Shown here: positions 5,519 to 5,740 of the stretch, piece by piece
How the letters are laid out: each line of letters opens with the position of its first letter
Numbering within the stretch: position 1 is the stretch's first letter
From: Bacteroidales bacterium
GTDB lineage: Bacteria > Bacteroidota > Bacteroidia > Bacteroidales > VadinHA17
Assembly (NCBI GenBank): GCA_025455535.1
Contig: JALOMM010000115.1
Location: 1-5,740, forward strand
DNA length: 5,740 bases
Direction of reading: 5' to 3'
Program-made: the position numbers and the translations under genes
The notes under the pieces: model-generated
What the model saw: the letters and a program-made list of their open reading frames with translations, nothing else
The model's database searches: none
What the model was told of the DNA's origin: nothing

Positions 5519-5740
5519 CTGCCCGATTGCATTTTCAAGCAGAAGGGCACTGTCAGGAAGGTTTGCAACATTTCTGCTATCAAGACTTTTCATGATGCCG
5601 GCCAGTTTGAAAATATCCTGCTGCTTCAGTGAAACGAAACCATGGTTGTCGTGGAGATATTCTCCGAGGTACTCCTGTTCGGTCTGTCCGGGTGTAGGAA
5701 TTATCACTGCTGATCTCCGAAGTGAGACCAGTTCCATTAC
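5459..5740 (-). CDS. Glycosyltransferase, MurG/GT28-like C-terminal part (partial)
   Basis: Only the last 93 codons are in the window; the reading frame runs off the right edge, so the 5' end is missing and the Met at 5737 is internal. The segment ELVSLRRSAVIIPTPGQTEQEYLGEYL is typical of the nucleotide-sugar binding C-terminal domain of GT28-type enzymes (MurG-like family), where the L-x-x-R/K-x-x-hydrophobic-P-T-P-x-x-x-x-Q-E-Y pattern follows the donor-binding glycine-rich turn. Such enzymes transfer a sugar from a nucleotide-sugar donor at the inner membrane surface. Bacteroidetes carry stand-alone members of unknown acceptor, so neither murG nor a precise substrate is assigned. The C-terminal tail after QLLKK (14 further residues, polar) lies entirely inside the antisense of the PAP2-like gene and looks unconserved. 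The gene converges on the asnS-rpoN operon. Confidence 0.75.
   Translation of the reverse strand, partial: VMELVSLRRSAVIIPTPGQTEQEYLGEYLHDNHGFVSLKQQDIFKLAGIMKSLDSRNVANLPDSALLLENAIGQLLKKQVKGSGHDACADKET

Overview
The window looks like a chromosomal segment of a Bacteroidota (Bacteroidetes) bacterium, probably near Bacteroidales or Marinilabiliales. The reasons are a GldA-type ABC ATPase, an AsnRS and a sigma-54 with Bacteroidetes-like sequence, a two-domain universal stress protein with a GTHG...TGSWALKVI motif, and possible promoters of the TTTG / TAnnTTTG type. All family calls come from reading the proteins; no database search was run.

Layout. Positions 1-170 hold no gene I can support. A minus-strand pair follows: a universal stress protein (978-1820) and, downstream of it, a GldA-like ABC ATPase (171-884). 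The 93 bp between them is almost filled by two inverted blocks of a 7-bp repeat (unit AAATCGC and variants). These blocks can fold into a long imperfect hairpin that ends a few bases before the ATPase start codon. A second, different short repeat (7-8 bp units, 136-173) begins at the ATPase stop codon, so the gene has a repeat block at each end. A 195-bp AT-rich divergent spacer (1821-2015) separates this pair from a plus-strand run: asnS (2016-3404), rpoN (3426-4886) and a small PAP2-like membrane protein (4883-5518). Spacing in the run is tight (21 bp, then a 4-bp ATGA overlap), so it is probably one operon. The 3' end of a convergent glycosyltransferase gene enters from the right edge on the minus strand and overlaps the PAP2-like gene by 60 bp.

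Function. asnS and rpoN are core information-processing genes: tRNA-Asn charging and the alternative sigma factor 54. The membrane protein coupled to rpoN looks like a divergent PAP2 phosphatase, possibly for lipid or undecaprenyl phosphates, and its catalytic motifs are altered. The partial glycosyltransferase resembles the C-terminal domain of the MurG/GT28 group. The ATPase lacks a visible permease partner here. I see no evidence of a phage, transposon, CRISPR array or defence system. The genes are ordinary; the unusual part is the paired repeat architecture around the ATPase gene.
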